From: Yponomeuta sedellus
Taxonomy: Eukaryota; Arthropoda; Insecta; Lepidoptera; Yponomeutidae
NCBI GenBank assembly: GCA_934045075.1
Contig: OW203736.1
Coordinates: 7,455,109 to 7,519,108, forward strand
DNA length: 64,000 nt
Direction of reading: 5' to 3'
Shown here piece by piece: positions 50,620 through 61,909 of the stretch. Numbering within the stretch: position 1 is the stretch's first letter; the number at the start of each line of letters is the position of its first letter. Both the position numbers and the translations under genes were made by a program. Under the pieces are notes generated by a model. It was not told the origin of the DNA, made no database searches, and saw nothing but the letters and a program-made list of their open reading frames with translations.

Positions 50620-51130
50620 AATGTATTTTATTATAAATGTATTTTAAGTCTAAAGTAAACGCTTTGGAAGAGACCTTCACTTAGGTGGCTGCTTGAATAT
50701 TTAAATATTTGCTTGAAAAAATATCTATTCTATTCTATTCTAAATGCTGGGCTAGCTGGTTGAAGAGAAATGACAATCTTCAAACGTTGTTAAATTACAT
50801 TTAGAAAGACTTACATATTTCCTTACAGTAGGTGGTCGGCACAGCCATGTCGTTCGTAGTGTGTAAACAAATCAGTTTGATCTCTCAGTACAAACAGGCA
50901 AATAATCAAAAACCTATTTGGTTAACTCCGACTCGCAGCCTGCTGCCGATCGAGGCAGTGTCACATTGGAACGATGATGGCCACCGACTCAAAACGGAAT
51001 AATTAATGCTGACGCGGCGGGCGATGACTTTGATGGATCGCTAACCAATATATTGTGAGGCAGTAGCGGAGTGAGTATAGTGGGACTTGCTGATCAAAAC
51101 GCCCTGGTTCGAGTCTTGGAATGGCTATGT
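50620..51130. other. no gene recognised
   Basis: A diverged tRNA-like stretch near 51060-51125 (GTAGCGGAGTGAGTATAGTG; CCTGGTTCGAGTCTTGG) has A- and B-box-like motifs but no matching body. Otherwise unassigned. Confidence 0.4.
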
Positions 51131-51139
51131 CAATCTAAA

Positions 51140-51580
51140 TCATATTCTTTTTTTTTAATGCACTAACCCGTGCTAAGGACAATTTTAAAATCCTGTCGCC
51201 GCCGATACGTATGTATAATATTGGCCTTCTGCATCTACTTAATGAGATGATTTATACAGCGTCCAGTGGTATCTTCACTCACACTAGATGGGTGAAGGGA
51301 CCACTCCGACGCTGTGTAACCTGTTTAGAGTCCAAAAACTCCACCCATGCCAGGACTCGAACCCGCGACCTCGACCGCGAAACAAATAAACAGTTTCTTG
51401 TACTCCCAACTGAGCTAATGGGCGACTATCCGGCATCCGTAATATTTCGAATCTCTTTATAATACTTTCTGTATTACGTATAGACAGCAACACAGAATAC
51501 AGAGAGTAATACAGTGGAATTTTCAGCCTCTAAATAGGTTTTTAAAAATTGTTCTTAGCACGGGTTAGTGCATTAAAAGA
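51140..51580 (-). mobile_element. T1 retroposon interrupted by a T3 tail
   Basis: The T1 tail at 51150-51192 is separated from its body at 51318-51560 by a T3 end (51213-51316: TTGGCCTTCTGCATCTACTT, CACTCACACTAGATGGGTGA). CCTGT occurs at both junctions (51194 and 51320), the likely target duplication. The T1 body has lost most of its A box. Confidence 0.72.
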
Positions 51581-51639
51581 ATAAAGTTAATTATATGTAG
51601 TGCTTATGAAAGTTTTATTTAAAATCGAAATGCTTTTGT

Positions 51640-52080
51640 TATTATTATTATACTTTATTCCACACGAAACATTATAAAGGGCATTACATAAGAAATTACA
51701 TGTACAAAGGCGAGCTTATTTACTTTAAAACTACGACTTTATGAATTTTACAAATTAACTTAAATAAATCGAGTTAAAATAGGTGTCCATTTCATAATCT
51801 ATATCATTTTGGAGGTAAACTCCAAACAAAGTCTTTTCATATTTAATCCTTAAGCTATATGTAAGTTTTTATTTCTACTATCTAGAAGTTATGCATTGAA
51901 CTGGCTTTAGTTCCAAAAATCTTTGCTTTCAAAATAATTTTTAACGCGTCAGCCCTTTCGACACACAGCGTGCTTTATACATTTTTTGAATCTCGTTTCT
52001 GACTAGCTTCTAATAGGTATCTTATTGAAGAATCGTTTACTACTTCAATGCAACATAAAGGATGTATTAACCTTTGCCAG
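51640..52080 (-). mobile_element. Jockey-like LINE 3' end, ORF decayed
   Basis: Shares AGGTGTCCATTTCA and the following AT-rich 3' UTR with the copy at 46020. Coding remnants on minus carry several stops. Confidence 0.55.
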
Positions 52081-52294
52081 CCCAAATTTTGAGACTGAAA
52101 GTTTACGTTTATATCTCCTTAATATTTACTTCATTGTAAAAAATATCGGTTACTTTAAAACTGTCTGTAACCAGACCGAACAGTTTTAAAGTTATCGATA
52201 TTTTTTCCGACATACTAATACACTATTATCATAGATAATATACTCACTCGCAACTGTTGTTGTTGTATTAATGAATGTTGATTTTTTTTTATTT

Positions 52295-52560
52295 TGTTGA
52301 TGCTGTGTGGTGTCGGCCTAGAGAATAGCACCAACCCATTTTTTTCCCGCGGATGTCGTAAAAGGCGACTAAGGGACACGAACTAGGGGGTGGGCAGCAG
52401 CGCCCCCTGCAGTTCAATTCCACCAAACTGCGATCCCCAACCCGCATGCCCAGCGTGGGGATTATGGGCATTACCCTCCAATTATGGCACAACCTTGCGC
52501 TATGGCGCTCATTAGGGGAGGGCTATGTCCAGCAGTGGACTAATATAGCCTGAAGAAGAA
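52295..52560 (+). mobile_element. internally deleted RTE-type element
   Basis: 52310-52450 (TAGCACCAACCCATTTTTTT, GGATGTCGTAAAAGGCGACT, GACACGAACTAGGGGGTGGG) looks like a LINE 5' region. It is joined directly to the RTE C-terminal end at 52488-52550 (ACAACCTTGCGCTATGGCGC, GTCCAGCAGTGGACTAATAT) with a GAAGAAGAA tail. The join suggests a non-autonomous derivative; the 5' assignment is inference. Confidence 0.55.
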
Positions 52561-52629
52561 GAAGATTTTTTTTAAAGAAGTATCTTTACGAATATACTCG
52601 AACGAATCTTTACGAATATACGAATATAA

Positions 52630-52785
52630 GCCTTGCTTCGCAAGGCACGTTAAGCCGTTGGTGCAGGCTATCATGTCAGAGGCTTTATGGGCTGCTTGTG
52701 GTGGAGTATGGCCTAACCTTCTTGCGATGCGGGAAGAGACCCGTGCCCGAGCAGTAGGGGCATACAAAAGTCGATATTGACTCGA
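52630..52785 (+). repeat. R2 fragment with internal deletion
   Basis: GCTTCGCAAGGCACGTTAAG is followed by GGCTTTATGGGCTGCTTG and jumps to GTGGTGGAGTATGGCCTAAC, ending CATACAAAAGTCGATATTG. About 70 bp of the body is missing. Positions 52786-53680 hold nothing recognised. Confidence 0.7.
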
Positions 52786-53684
52786 CTCAACGTAGTTGCG
52801 GAGACTAGCGTCTAAACTAGTCCGGGCCTGTGTCTTAGACGCCAAGTCCAGTATAGAAATTGCATTTCTCGTATTTAAGACGCCCGTGGCTTCCAATTAC
52901 AGAATGTTTTTACAACTGCACAACCGTATTTGACACAAAATACACTTACAAAACTTCAACTGCACTTTATTTTCTAACCTAACTTATTGGATTCTAGTCG
53001 TCCCGTAACAAATTGACTTCATCGGCCATTAAAGCTAACAGTACTAAGCCGTACGCTCGGTGTCTCTGCGAGATAAATTCAGTTTCCGTAAGTTAGCCGC
53101 AAGTGCCCGTCAGCCGACGCGAACTCGATCGCCAAGTTTAGTCACTGAGACACTTGGACTGCCGACTTCGTAGTGTCAGACGTACGCTTTGAAAGAATCG
53201 CGAGGTGGTATTGGAGCTTCGTTTACTATGCGTTAGTGGATCGTCGAATAGAAGTCAAGTCGAGATTGGGTAGGCTGGCCAGCGACTAGGCGAGTCTTTA
53301 ATATTTAGTATTGTACAACTATGCATCCAAAAGACTAGCCTGGATAATAGTACTAAACTATCGCGTTCCAATGGTATATAACTCGTTAACTCAGCACCGT
53401 GCGACTTTGTATTTTGTTTGCGAGAGATAGGAAATAAAATAAAAAAAATACTTCCACATACATCAATATCACCAATTTTCAGATCGATCACTTGTCCTGC
53501 ACCACTATGTAACTTTTCACGTATGCATCGTTTTGCGAAAGCGGAATGTTAGTGTGACATAGTGGAAACCGCATTTCATTGAATATCTGATACGTGACAG
53601 TGATATTGAGCCACATAATTGTTCGACAAAATCCAGTAGATATTTCGTCTTTGCACACAGATGGATACATGAAAAGTTACGTAA

Positions 53685-53835
53685 TCATGGCACTGATCCC
53701 GACTGGGACACCTTGTGCTATGATAAATAGGCAAAGACATCACTAAAATGGAAAAACACCCAGACAGAGGCCATTTGTCACACGTATAAATGTTCGGTAG
53801 CTCCCTGTAGTAATCAAGCTCTCAACTTAAAATTT
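53685..53835 (-). mobile_element. T6 retroposon body fragment
   Basis: Minus strand: AGCTTGATTACTACAGGGAG (head end), GTGACAAATGGCCTCTGTCT and GGGTGTTTTTCCATTTTAGT, in T6 order. The A box is not recognisable. Confidence 0.6.
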
Positions 53836-53839
53836 TCGT

Positions 53840-54450
53840 AGGTTTTGCTATTCGAATGACATTGTACTGCTTTGTAGACTACAAATAGAAGCAAATACTC
53901 GTAAAAGTGTCCTGTTAGAATCATTTTAGTAAACCACTCCATTTGTATTAGACTCTGAGCCCAGATAAATTAAATGTTATTATAATACAAATGATGACAT
54001 CATATTTATTTACGAACACAATGTTAACTAAATTGAAATAACAACGTAACAAAAGAAAAAAAATACAGTAACAAACAGTAAAGGGCATTTTACTTCGGTA
54101 TTGTTATGTAGTGGGTTTAGTATTGAGTATTAAAGTGGACTTGACTTAACATGTGTGCAGGAGTGTTATCTACCCACAACTTTAGTACTCTGCCACATCC
54201 ACACTACGTTGCGGTTAATTGTAGAGGATCTATTTTCACAACAATACTTATAAGAATTTCTACAACAACTCTACTCTCTACTCCCACTCCAAGCGGTATT
54301 CATAGATTAATCTTTGTACATATATTGATTGAACAGCTATTTTTATCCTAAAATAATGTTGCACTTTATATATATTTTCTGAGAGATAGAGAGTATGGGC
54401 TTAACTACCACCCGTGCCCACCGCGGATTGGCAATTTTAAGTTCCGAGGT
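53840..54450. other. no gene recognised; T3-variant tail at 54375-54445
   Basis: CTGAGAGATAGAGAGTATGG and CCACCGCGGATTGGCAATTT match the tail of the 11200 element in inverse order. The rest is AT-rich. Confidence 0.45.
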
Positions 54451-54454
54451 ATTA

Positions 54455-54595
54455 CACTATTTTTATTTTTAATGCACTAACCCGTGCTAAGGAACAAATT
54501 TAAAAACCTATTTAGAGGCTAAAAATTTCACCCATGCCGGGATTCGAACCCGCAACCTCTGGCTATCCGTACCAGCCATATTACGTAACCATATT
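54455..54595 (-). mobile_element. T1 retroposon, 5'-truncated
   Basis: Minus strand: B-box half (GGGTTCGAATCCCGGCATGG), AAATTTTTAGCCTCTAAATA and the hairpin tail GCACGGGTTAGTGC. It stops in the anticodon arm. Confidence 0.75.
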
Positions 54596-54994
54596 CCGAG
54601 GTATGTAAACACTTTTTATTTAGGCTTATTTTATTGTACTATTTATTAAAGACTTCTATTATACTTTGTCAACAAGAAGACTATAGTGTAGACGCTTTCC
54701 CATTTACTCGCCCAGTGCAAACAGAGCTCAAAGAAGGAGAATTAGTTTTTCTTTGCTAAAGTCAAAGGACTGGAGCGGCGCGTGTTGAAACGCTGAAAAA
54801 AGTTACTTACACAATTTTTTGTTGTGCTTGTCTGGTCGGCTAGGTAATTTTGTAGTCTGGTTCATAGCATGCAATTGTTTTATTTTATGGCTTATACAGT
54901 CTTACAGAATAAAAAGTAGATTCCACTAAAACACCCTTTTTTCGGAGTATAGGAGGATATAAACCGACTTTCATGGTGTCTTAATAGTGTTTCA

Positions 54995-55133
54995 GGGCCA
55001 GTTTCCGAATTAACAATTTCGCTAAGTAAATACATAGTGCTATCTCTACAAATTTCTCAGCAAAGAGCGTGACAGAACGTTCCTTAAAAACTTACCTAGT
55101 AAAATGTTCAATTCAGAAACCGACCCACAGTTT
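54995..55133. mobile_element. MITE candidate, about 139 bp
   Basis: Ends GGGCCAGTTTCCGAATTAAC and complement GGGTCGGTTTCTGAATTGAA, followed inward by TTTCGCTAAGTAAATAC / TTTTACTAGGTAAGTTT. A related right end lies at 1980-2000. No clear target duplication. Confidence 0.6.
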
Positions 55134-55134
55134 A

Positions 55135-55800
55135 GCAATAAATGTAAATATGAAATCGAATCCAGCGTAGTAAGACTATATCACTTGGTAATTGGAAGGG
55201 CAAAGAGCCAGAAACAGAAAGATGCCCTTGAAAATCTGTCGGCGTAAAATTCCATTTTTATTTCCCAGGGTAGGCTTTTCTTTAATAATATTACGCGAAG
55301 ATATTCTTAAACAACCATGTAACTCTGAAGTTAATGAGGTTTCTCGAGAGTATTTTAAATTTACCGTAACGCCTGGTGAGGGAGCCATCGAGTTTGAATT
55401 TTATACGGTAACCGTTCTAGTTTGAACTTTGACGATGTCATTTAAGTGTAAGAAAGACACGAAATGATTAAGACGAAAAAGAAGGGTCAGAAAATTTTAC
55501 CAATGTGAGATTATATAGGTATATATAAGAAAAAACTAATTAAGATTTAATGGAGTTTTCCGCAAACGTAACAAAAAAATGCGCATAGAATGTTAAAAGG
55601 GAAAGGTAAAAAGGAATAGTTTTCAGTTTTAGAGTTAATTTATTAACATGTTTTATTCACAACCTACTGCGGAATACAGGCATTGTCTCAAGAAGAGCAA
55701 AATTGAGATTCAGAGTATGGGTTTAAATTTAAAGCAAGATATCTCACCATATTTTGTTACAAATAAAATGTGCAGTTGTTTAATAATTGTAAATTTTACT
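55135..55800. other. no gene recognised
   Basis: AT-rich sequence with open frames on both strands around 55190-55425 that overlap each other and show no family features. Confidence 0.4.
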
Positions 55801-55804
55801 GAAA

Positions 55805-55980
55805 TACTGGAGTGGTGGCCAAGGGAAGGAAGGAGGTTGGTAGACAGACCACCAACACGATGGTCAGACGACATCGTGAGGGTTGCGGGTCAGAGATGGA
55901 TCAGATTAGCACAGGACCGTGAGGAACGGCGCAATAAAAAGGAAGCCTATGCCCAGCAGTGGGTTGATGTGAGCTGATTA
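55805..55980 (+). mobile_element. RTE-type LINE 3' end
   Basis: Reads EWWPREGRRLVDRPPTRWSD, DIVRVAGQRWIRLAQDREE and EAYAQQWVDVS before a stop. This is a second RTE lineage, distinct from the WRSLGEGYVQQW type. It is followed by a TAGATAGATATAGA tail. Confidence 0.82.
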
Positions 55981-56174
55981 TAGATAGATATAGACTGGAA
56001 TAATTGCGACAGATAAAAATAAGTCATCCATAAGCAGAAATTAAACAAAACTACATATCGTATGATAAACTTTCATTAACAATGAAAGAAATCTCTTTCA
56101 GACTACAACAGACGGGGATAAGAAGGAAATTAGAGACGGGTACTCTTTATTCAGTTTTATAATACTTTTTTTTT

Positions 56175-56415
56175 AATTCTTCTTCTTCTTCAAGTTATAT
56201 TATGCAGTCCTCTGCTGGACATAGCCTTCCCCTAATGAGCACCATAGCACCCTTTCTTAAGCTTGCCGCATCCAGCATCTGCCGGCAGTTTTTCGCAGAT
56301 CTTCATCCCACCTGGTCGGAAGGCGTCCTACACTACGTTTGCTGAGTCGCGGTCTCCACTCAAGAACACGTTTACTCCAACGGTTGTCGATTCTTCGCGA
56401 GATATTTTTAGAACG
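56175..56415 (-). mobile_element. RTE-type LINE 3' end
   Basis: Complement of the WRSLGEGYVQQW lineage: TTATGCAGTCCTCTGCTGGA, GCAGTTTTTCGCAGATCTTC, CCTGGTCGGAAGGCGTCCTA. Tail TTCTTCTTCTTC at 56178-56190. Confidence 0.75.
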
Positions 56416-56649
56416 TAGTGTCTAGAACTTAGGATCAGCCACCCAAGACTATAATTGAAAACTGCTTTGAAGTTTTAAATTCTTGTTAGCAGGTTCTAAA
56501 AAGACCTACTACATTTATTAGGATTTGTGATGTTCACATTTTCCAAAGACACGTCACAAAAGAAGATATGATTTTTTTCCATTGGTGGTGCTAGGTAACA
56601 CAACTAGGTAACGCAGAACCTGTTTCGACGAAGACTGCAAGTAAATCCA

Positions 56650-57065
56650 ATTACATTGGCCTTTGCATTTACGTAATGAGTTGATTTATACAGCTAGACG
56701 CTGTATAAATCAACTCATTACGTAAATGGCCTGAGCGATGGAGTATGGCCTATACCTTCCTCAGGGAAGAGACGCCTGCCCCTCGGTGGGAACATAATGG
56801 GTTGACGATAATGATGATACAGCGTCCAGTGGCAACGTCACTCACACTAGATAGGTGAAGGGACCACTGTAGTTACTCAGACATGGTTTTAGATGGTTTC
56901 GCTAATGTACTTAATGGTGATGCACCCGCTAACAGCGAAGGAAAACATCGTGAGGAAACTCTTTAATCTTAGTAGTCTTTCTTGTGGGCTAGGCCGACTA
57001 AGCTATCAGAATGGTATAGGTATGGTAGAATGGTAATGGTGCTGGGCAAGCGTACACCATCTAAA
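56650..57065. mobile_element. T3 pieces with a fold-back and an R2 b scrap
   Basis: 56657-56730 is a palindrome of the T3 end (CATTTACGTAATGAGTTGAT and its complement around TACAGCTAGACGCTGTA). An R2 b scrap lies at 56730-56800 (GGAGTATGGCCTATACCTTC). The T3 body resumes at 56818 and in inverse order around 56935-57065. Confidence 0.65.
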
Positions 57066-57069
57066 TCTT

Positions 57070-57520
57070 AATAAAACAAGGAAGGAAAAGCATCTAAAAA
57101 ATAATTGCGAATGTGGTGCTTTGACACCCACCTGTGCTCTTGCAAAGGTTTACAAGGTTACTTTCACTCTTATTACCGCATGTGTAAGAGCTGTAATCCA
57201 ATGGCAAGGGCCCGAAAACTGCAGAAGTAGGTTAACGTCCCCCAAGATTGTTAAGGGCGCTAATCCCCTTACAATTACATGTTGGAAACGAGTAGCCCAT
57301 CCATTCTAGTTGTGATTGCTGCGCCATAAGACCTATGAGTTATGGTCAAGAATAGGGTTGTGCGACATAACTTTTTCATTGTTATATTTTATTTTGGAAG
57401 TTGGTTCCCTCCTACTCATGAATCGGATTTCTCCTTTGAGGAGGTTGATACCAACAAAAGTTTCCATTACGCACTGTTTTGGGGTGGGTCATAGATGATA
57501 GCCCACGTTTGTACTAATTT
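57070..57520. other. no gene recognised
   Basis: Two 60-codon frames (57121-57309, 57316-57498) lack recognisable features. GGCGCTAATCCCCTTACAAT is not repeated elsewhere in the window. Confidence 0.4.
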
Positions 57521-57521
57521 C

Positions 57522-57900
57522 TGTCGATATCAACTAGTATGTCCCCACTGCCGGGGCACGGGTCTCCGGGTCTCTTCCTGCATAGCAGAAAGGTTAGGCC
57601 ATACTCCACCACAGGGGCCAAGTCCGGGTTGGTGGAGGATTGTCAGGCAGTGGCGGGTCTTACTGTCAGAAGTTATCAAGTCGCGCATAATACCTCTGAC
57701 ATGACTTAACGTCTGCCATTAAATGATAGTCGGCACCGACGGCTTAGCGTGCCTTACAATGCACGGAAACGCTCGGAAAAAATGCCACTAGCAATAGTCA
57801 TAGGATGGTCTCCTATCCAGCACCTAACCGCGGTTGTTGCTCAACCCAAATGATTGATTCTAATCACTCTGTTCGACTATGCCATGAGCGCTCTGTACAG
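57522..57900 (-). repeat. R2, nearly full copy
   Basis: On plus from TCGATATCAACTAGTATGTC to CGACTATGCCATGAGCGCT, with a 9-bp local duplication (CGGGTCTCCGGGTCTC). Confidence 0.78.
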
Positions 57901-58079
57901 CGTGCGAATAATGGACCAAACGTGGTATGTTCAAAGGACCATACAGTAAATACATAAAAAGATTGAAAACGCTCTATATTTCATTTTTTTTAAATGACGC
58001 AGACATTTCTAATAGAAACCTGTTTGGTAAAAAACATCACATCTTTTACAAAATGAGGAAAACCGTTACTGTGATGAAA

Positions 58080-58170
58080 ACTGCAAAGTTTTTGTACTAA
58101 AACTTTCGTAAGCACAACACATTGTAGATTTTAGTCCGGATCTACTTACGGGTGTTGTTATATCGGAAAA
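58080..58170. repeat. FBa middle-segment copy
   Basis: AAACTTTCGTAAGCACAACA, TTTTAGTCCGGATCTACTTA and CGGGTGTTGTTATATCGGAA are the reverse complement of 35172-35248. The rest of 57905-58690 is unassigned. Confidence 0.6.
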
Positions 58171-58699
58171 GTCCGACCAGGTTTCGTTCCGATTCGCAGA
58201 GCTTAATCATGGTGAGCTGAGACGGAGCTCGCGTCGTCGGTTGCTCGTCTCACACTGCAAAGTTGTGAAAAATTGTTCTATAATTTTTATCCCCCAAGGT
58301 AATTATTACGGCACAGCTATTACTTTGTTACACTTGGTATTAATACTGCGTTATGCAACTTTTCTACAGCCGCTTAAGAACTGCACTGATGAAATGCGCT
58401 GTCTATTGTGTCCCGGAATTGTGTTGTAATTTTTGATGACGAAAAAGTAACGAATCATTAGAATGAATCTCCTCTACAAATCTATTACTGTTTTCAAGGT
58501 CAAGACTGTGAAGAATTAAACTTCATAAGCAATAAAATTACCCTGGATACATAAGCCTAATAAGCGTACTTCCTTCTAGTTGCTTTTTCTGTTTCAGGTT
58601 TCTGGTTGCGCACTTATTTCTAATTTCAAGACATTATTTACGTAGATATCGTGAGAAATAAAGACGTTTAGTAAATTCAATCAATCATTATATTCTTTT

Positions 58700-59000
58700 T
58701 GTTGCACTAACCCGCGCTAAAAGAATATAATCATGTCATTATCATTCCGATATATAGCGATATCATTCCGATGTAAAAACCTAACTGCAAAGTAGGTACT
58801 CGGGGCTGCAAGTGATACAAATTACTTCAGCCAGATGTCGCTGCCTGTAAATAATACAGAGAATATTGTAGAGGTGTGAAATTTTGCTGATTTTGGTACT
58901 TGCCCATTAGCTCAGTTAGGAGAGCGCTGGTATGGTTAGCCAGAGGTCGCGGGTTCGAGTCCCGGCATGGGCAGAATTTTTAGCCTCTAAAATAGGTTTT
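58700..59000 (+). mobile_element. T1 retroposon with leader
   Basis: A decayed inverted tail (GCACTAACCCGCGCTAA) precedes the leader GCGATATCATTCCGATG. The tRNA-like core (TAGCTCAGTTAGGAGAGCGC; GGGTTCGAGTCCCGGCATGG) follows. The tail hairpin is absent on the right. Confidence 0.78.
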
Positions 59001-59019
59001 CAATCAATCAATCAAGTTA

Positions 59020-59105
59020 TACTTGTCGACTGCTGAAAACAGGCCTCCCCAAAGCACGCCACTCTCCTCGGCTGTCCTCATCTAGCCACTCCCAGCTATA
59101 TGCTT
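59020..59105 (-). mobile_element. LINE 3' tail fragment
   Basis: GTCGACTGCTGAAAACAGGC and CTCCCCAAAGCACGCCACTC match 4625-4680. Positions 59106-59520 hold nothing recognised. Confidence 0.5.
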
Positions 59106-59535
59106 CAGATCGTCGTTTGTAAAACACCTGTAGTAAATTGGGTATATATTAAGTATTACTTAGCGCAAGAAAGATATCGAGGATAACCGCCTAAGCTCAT
59201 TACAGAAATTTTACCGCAGAAATCATAAATGGGATGATGAAACGGTAATACCCAAAAGATAATATTGTGTATGTATCTAAGGCTGTGACATTGTATAGCA
59301 TGGATCATATGACGTACAGACGTCTACAAAAGCGTTTAGACTATCCTTTTGCTTCTTCGTAAAAAAATATAACAGGAGCTGTAATAACTGATTGATAACT
59401 TAGAAGCTTAGCTTAAATTAAAAACAGGTTCAATTCCTTGTTAATTAGTTATCTTTTCACTTACAGGCGTAGCACTACATTATTTTAAAATAATGGTGAA
59501 ATTAAGACAACAACTTCTTAAACTTATTTATACTC

Positions 59536-59917
59536 TACATAGTTATATATTAAACGGGTCTCATCTGGAATATTTATTAGGTAAAACGTCTACCCGAGTT
59601 ACAGTTGCCGTGGTAGAACCGAGACCATGGCAACTGTAACGCTGCCGAAACGTAGGGAAATAAGGTAATTACATTTTGACGACCTCTGTAGCTCAGCTCG
59701 CAAGAGGTCCCGGGTGCGAACCCCGGCTGGGAAACAAAAAAACCCCAGGTCTTGGATGTTTACATCTTTGTGACGTCGCAGTTTCTGGTTCCCAAGACAC
59801 AAGGCATCCTAGTGTGGGGCCAGAAGCAATGTATATGTTGTATGTAAATGTAATGTTAGGTTATGTTATTATAACTAATAAATAATCGCGATTAGACCGG
59901 TTTAAAATATAACTATG
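59536..59917. mobile_element. FBa fold-back element carrying a T4 insertion
   Basis: Flanked by the perfect 12-bp direct repeat TTATTTATACTC (59524-59535, 59918-59929). Ends are CATAGTTATATATTAAACGG and complement CATAGTTATATTTTAAACCG. An inner inverted pair (GTTACAGTTGCCGTGGT / CCATGGCAACTGTAAC) lies at 59599-59640. Without T4 it is about 180 bp. Confidence 0.85.
59680..59878 (+). mobile_element. T4 tRNA-headed retroposon inside FBa
   Basis: GACGACCTCTGTAGCTCAGC, GGTGCGAACCCCGGCTGGG, CCCCAGGTCTTGGATGTTTA and AATGTTAGGTTATGTTATT. The tRNA-like head has a deletion of about 15 bp between A and B boxes. Confidence 0.8.
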
Positions 59918-59934
59918 TTATTTATACTCATATT

Positions 59935-60730
59935 GATAAAAGTAAATATAATTTTGAAATACAAAATTTAAATGAAATTTAATGCGATGCGAAGTTTAAA
60001 TATTTATTTGAACTTCGTATCAATGTGATTTGCCTACCAATGTGTATATATGCTCTTTTGTTTTGTTCTTGTGTTTTATTATATGGGTGTAAGTATTTGG
60101 TGATGTGGTATGAATAAAAATATATTATTATAAAGAAGTATCCATACACCATTTTAATACAGGAAAAACATAGCCTTTGTACATGTTATTTCTTAAATAA
60201 TGTCCTTATTAATGTTTCGTGTGCAATAAGGTATAATAATGTTTTAACAACCGTAATAAGTTCTTATTTTTTCTGTCGCTACCCAATATTTTAGAATAAC
60301 TGTATTTATGAGAAATAAGAGGCGATGGGCAAACCCATTTTTTTTTTTCCCAACCCTTTAGAGTTACAGGTGTGAGTTTATGTTGGTATGCATAGTTTAT
60401 TAATCAAAAAAACATCTAGTGTAGCTGAATAATTGCCGCTCTACTGAGAACAAGTTTTGGACGCGACTGTACCTGCTAGGTTATTAGTAGAACACAAGTG
60501 TCTCGGAGTACAAAGGAATGTGCTGAGGACTGAAGGATCAAGGGCCGTCTGTAGGGTCTTACAAAAACTTAAGGAGAGAATTTCTCCCATTTTCGGCTGT
60601 CTTAGGTGAGGATTGTCAATTTACATGCCTGAATTTTAAGATAAAGCGTAAGCAAATAAAAAAAGAAAATAGTAACCACGTTTTAAAAAATAAGAAAACC
60701 CCTTAGCAATCAAATATTTATTCCTTTTTT
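59935..60730. other. no gene recognised
   Basis: AT-rich. No repeats shared with other parts of the window were found. Confidence 0.45.
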
Positions 60731-60734
60731 TATT

Positions 60735-61160
60735 TTTAATGCACTAACCCGTGCTAAGGACAATTTTTAAAACCTATTTAGAGGCTAAAAATTCCACCCA
60801 TGCCGGGATTCGAACCCGCGACCTCTGGCTATCCGTGCCAGCGCTCTTCCAACTGAGCTAATGGGTGACTCACCGGCATCAGTGACATTTCGAACCTCTT
60901 TACAATACTATCATTCCGATGTAAAACCTAACTGCAAAGTAGGTACTCCGGGCTACAAGTGATGCAAATTACTTCAGCCAGATGTCGCTGCCTGTACGTA
61001 ATACAGAGAGTATTGTAAAGAGGTTCGAAATTTCACTGATGCCGGTGAGTCACCCATTAGCTCAGTTGGAAGAGCGCTGGCACGGATAGCTAGAGGTTGC
61101 GGGTTTGAATCTCGGCATGGGTGGAATTTTCAGCCTCTAAATAGGTTTCTAAAATAAGAA
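60735..61160. mobile_element. T1 inverted pair, most complete fold-back
   Basis: A minus-strand tRNA-like unit (60793-60868) and a plus-strand unit (61049-61124) each keep A and B boxes. The arms extend about 140 bp with few differences around a spacer of about 105 bp (CATTCCGATGTAAAACCTAA). The left arm carries the hairpin tail at 60740-60765; the right arm stops after CCTCTAAATAGG. Confidence 0.9.
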
Positions 61161-61439
61161 TTACTTTTATTATTTTTTCCACAAGCAAGGAATATATTTT
61201 GCGCGTAGCAAAATGGAATGGGTTGTGTATATTTATTGCATATTTAGGTATATTAGTTGTTTATTTTTAGCAGAAGTTGCACCTTTAGGAAAACCGAAAG
61301 AAATAGCCGGTTCCGAAATTCACTAAATAAATACATAAGTAAATACAAACTTATGTATTTATTGTTTCAAAAAAAATCACAACTGAATGAGACAATTACA
61401 TTAAATACTTAAGTACGTAGTGGAATTTTTAATCCAGCA

Positions 61440-61822
61440 CGTTGCTCATCAACCCCTTATGTCCCCACCAAGGGGCATTGGTCTCTTCCCTAATGAAGTT
61501 ATAGGCTTCACCACGGGGACCAAGTCCGGATTGGTTTTGGCCCCCGCGGCTTGCAAGACTGGTGGCTGCTCTTACTGTCAGCAGTTTTTAAGCCGTTCTA
61601 TGGCCTCTGGCTTGCCTTAACGACTACCATCCATCGACGGCAGCCGGTCAAGCCATGCTTTATGGGCGGGTTGATAACTTCTGACAGTAAGGCCCGCCAC
61701 TGTCTTACAATCCTCCACAAACCCGGACTTGGCCCCCGTGGTGGAGTATGGCCTAACCTTCCTGCAATGCAGGAAGAGACCCGTGAACCAGCAGTGGGTT
61801 ATATAAGGGTTGATATCGAAAC
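61440..61822. repeat. R2 b and R2 facing each other
   Basis: R2 b runs from 61444 (TCATCAACCCCTTATGTCCC) to about 61648. An R2 copy in sense on plus runs 61655-61822 (GGGCGGGTTGATAACTTCTG to AAGGGTTGATATCG). Their truncated ends meet near 61650. Confidence 0.75.
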
Positions 61823-61909
61823 AAAACATATCGATTTCCTTTAAAATAACTAAACTTTACCACGACGGCCTGCTAGCTACTATAAGGACTACCGTTATAG
61901 TATGTATAA

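Noticed and set aside
61049..61124. Possible functional tRNA gene (T1 core)
   Set aside because: Position before the anticodon is not T, the T-stem has a mismatch and the sequence is embedded in T1. Treated as tRNA-like only.
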